Source: Trueperella pyogenes (GTDB taxonomy: Bacteria; Actinomycetota; Actinomycetes; Actinomycetales; Actinomycetaceae). From it: a DNA stretch of 64,000 bases. The notes beneath the pieces are model-generated. The model searched no databases. It was not told the origin of the DNA and saw only the letters and a program-made list of their open reading frames with translations. Numbering within the stretch: the stretch's first letter is position 1; every line of letters starts with the position of its first letter. A program made the translations under genes and the position numbers. The DNA lies in the NCBI RefSeq assembly GCF_900460345.1, contig NZ_UHHW01000002.1, positions 434,001 to 498,000 on the forward strand, given 5' to 3'. This document shows positions 62,714-64,000 of the stretch, one piece after another.

Positions 62714-63858
62714 TATGCCTTATCGTGATCCCCATACCACTGTGGGTGCCCGTCCCACTGATTGGGGCGGTGGTCACCAGGCTGATCATACTGGCCATAG
62801 CCGCCTTGGCCCAGAACAGGGCCCGCCTGCCGCGCGTCGAACCTGGGATATCCGAGCAGCGCGCCCGGCTGTGTGTGCGATGCGCCGGCTCCATAGAGAA
62901 ACTCTTGGTGGAAGTTTTCGCGTTTCATGCGCATGTTGACGTAGATGAGGTTAATGATCGCAGTCGAGATCGGGACAAGGAGGGCGGAGAGCAGGAGGGA
63001 AAGCAGGATACTACCCGCACCCATCGCCAAGCTTGCCGACCCGGCGGCACTGCTGACGCTGAATACCCCGAAGGTGAGGGCAAAAAACACGGTGACGATC
63101 GTGCTGAGCACGGAAGAGATCGCCAAGAGAGCGGCAAACATGCCGACAAAGTAACCCAACGATCCTTTTGTCAGCTTCCACGAACGGGCAAGGCCCGCGA
63201 GCGGCCCGAGGTCTTCCGTGACTATCGCCGGTGCCACCACAGTGAATCGGTAGAAGACGAGGAAGATGAGTGTGAAGAGGGAGAACGCGGGAACGATCAG
63301 GGAAGTTAGCGCAAGAGAATCGCTCTTGAGCATGGCTGAAAACAAGGCGATAAATGCGGTAATGATCGCGAAGACAAACACGCCAACGAATACGAAAGTA
63401 ATCAGGGTGAGACCGATGATGCGAAGCGAGACTTTCCCGAGATCCTTGCGTGCAAGTGCGAACGTATCGGACAGAGAGAGCTTTTCGCCTCGCACGCTCG
63501 CCAACGTCACCCGCGTGCCCGCCACGAGGACGAGAAGGTTTGCCACGAATGTGATGGCCAAGCTGATGAGCAGATAGAGGGTTGACGTTCGCAGGCCTGC
63601 AACGTCGAACGTTAAAGACTGGCCCATGAGGACAGTTACGAGCGTCTCCACAGCGGCGACACCCAGGTTGACGATGATCGGGAAGATGATGAAAGGAACC
63701 GGGTTGAAGCGGATGAGGCGAATGGCTGAATCGAGAGTCTCCCCAACGGAAAGTGGGTGCATCGGAATGACGGTGCGCCATGGTTCAACCCGGTGATGAA
63801 CCTGTGGCGGCTCTTCACCGTACTGTCCGTAACTGCCTGAAGAATCCTGCGATGACAT
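62713..63858 (-). CDS. Polytopic membrane protein (GDPDase membrane-domain-like)
   Basis: 381 residues, about six to seven helices. A Ser/Gln/Tyr-rich N-terminal tail (about 1-35), then MHPLSVGETLDSAIRLIRFNPVPFI, which resembles the glycerophosphodiester phosphodiesterase membrane-domain family, and a Tyr/Gly/Gln-rich C-terminal tail. It is first in the MoxR operon. ATG 63858 has RBS GGAAGG about 8 bases upstream, while an in-frame start at 63912 has none. Function unknown. Confidence 0.8.
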   Translation of the reverse strand: MSSQDSSGSYGQYGEEPPQVHHRVEPWRTVIPMHPLSVGETLDSAIRLIRFNPVPFIIFPIIVNLGVAAVETLVTVLMGQSLTFDVAGLRTSTLYLLISLAITFVANLLVLVAGTRVTLASVRGEKLSLSDTFALARKDLGKVSLRIIGLTLITFVFVGVFVFAIITAFIALFSAMLKSDSLALTSLIVPAFSLFTLIFLVFYRFTVVAPAIVTEDLGPLAGLARSWKLTKGSLGYFVGMFAALLAISSVLSTIVTVFFALTFGVFSVSSAAGSASLAMGAGSILLSLLLSALLVPISTAIINLIYVNMRMKRENFHQEFLYGAGASHTQPGALLGYPRFDARQAGPVLGQGGYGQYDQPGDHRPNQWDGHPQWYGDHDKA

Positions 63859-63955
63859 AGATTTACCTTCCATCAATATCACTACGATCAATGTACCTGA
63901 TGTGTCCGACAAAATTTTGGGGACTTCTCCGGCGAGATACGCGCAGAACTGCTGG

Positions 63956-63967
63956 TATCATGGCATA
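63956..63967 (+). promoter_or_regulatory. Leaderless-type -10 box at the window edge
   Basis: TATCAT (63956-63961), 6 bases, then GTG 63968. It matches the other leaderless arrangements in the window. Confidence 0.45.
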
Positions 63968-64000
63968 GTGGCAGACACATCGACGGATGGTGGAGAATAT
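63968..64000 (+). CDS. Start of an unidentified gene (partial)
   Basis: Eleven codons from GTG to the window end (MADTSTDGGEY). The only support is the TATCAT box 6 bases upstream and an open frame. In some actinobacteria the MoxR block is followed by mtrA/mtrB. That link is only a guess here. Confidence 0.35.
   Translation, partial: MADTSTDGGEY

Overview
The window is high-GC actinobacterial DNA. The evidence is a WhiB regulator, an actinobacterial-type WbbL rhamnosyltransferase, LCP ligases, DUF3499 and DUF5719 proteins, the RDD/SpoIIM/DUF58/MoxR block, and many leaderless promoters with TANNNT -10 boxes. Gene style and a sortase-type C-terminus suggest an Actinomycetaceae-like organism (for example Trueperella, Arcanobacterium or Actinomyces relatives). 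The genus is an inference. No tRNA, rRNA, IS element, phage gene or CRISPR array was seen.

Region 1 (1-13.4 kb) is mostly housekeeping: a VanW-type envelope protein, the ferredoxin/dapC pair, citrate synthase, a secreted parallel beta-helix protein with a sortase-like tail, Maf, a DUF885 peptidase-like protein, a class III adenylate cyclase, and a two-component system. Two CRP/GlxR-like palindromes lie here, one before the beta-helix gene and one over the cyclase start.

Region 2 (13.4-48.6 kb) is a large cell-surface polysaccharide locus. It contains GtrA, two LCP ligases, WbbL, rmlB/rmlD/rmlA (dTDP-rhamnose, with no rmlC seen), a DPM1-like transferase with DUF2304, and about ten other glycosyltransferases. 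It also has a Wzx-type flippase, a Wzm/Wzt-type ABC exporter with a C-terminal glycan-binding domain, and three giant polytopic membrane proteins. Scattered through it are five genes that together match the Wbp/Wlb route from UDP-GlcNAc to UDP-2,3-diacetamido-2,3-dideoxy-mannuronic acid: dehydrogenase 35772-37070, oxidoreductase 22065-23051, aminotransferase 20965-22065, acetyltransferase 20366-20965 and 2-epimerase 31433-32494. An asparagine-synthase-like protein lacking the N-terminal nucleophile Cys could amidate the uronic acid. The likely product is a rhamnose-containing, acidic or amidated glycan that is lipid-linked inside, exported, and attached to peptidoglycan by the LCP enzymes.

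Region 3 (48.6-64 kb) is conserved actinobacterial core: a BASS transporter, TIGR03089, an inositol-monophosphatase-family enzyme, WhiB, a giant GT2/membrane fusion, DUF5719, DUF3499, a zincin-like protein, then RDD, SpoIIM, DUF58, MoxR, DUF4350, DUF4129 and a polytopic membrane protein. The last 33 bases look like the leaderless start of the next gene.

A recurring signal is a TANNNT box placed 6-7 nt before a start codon that has no Shine-Dalgarno sequence. I count about eleven cases, and they fix several start codons.
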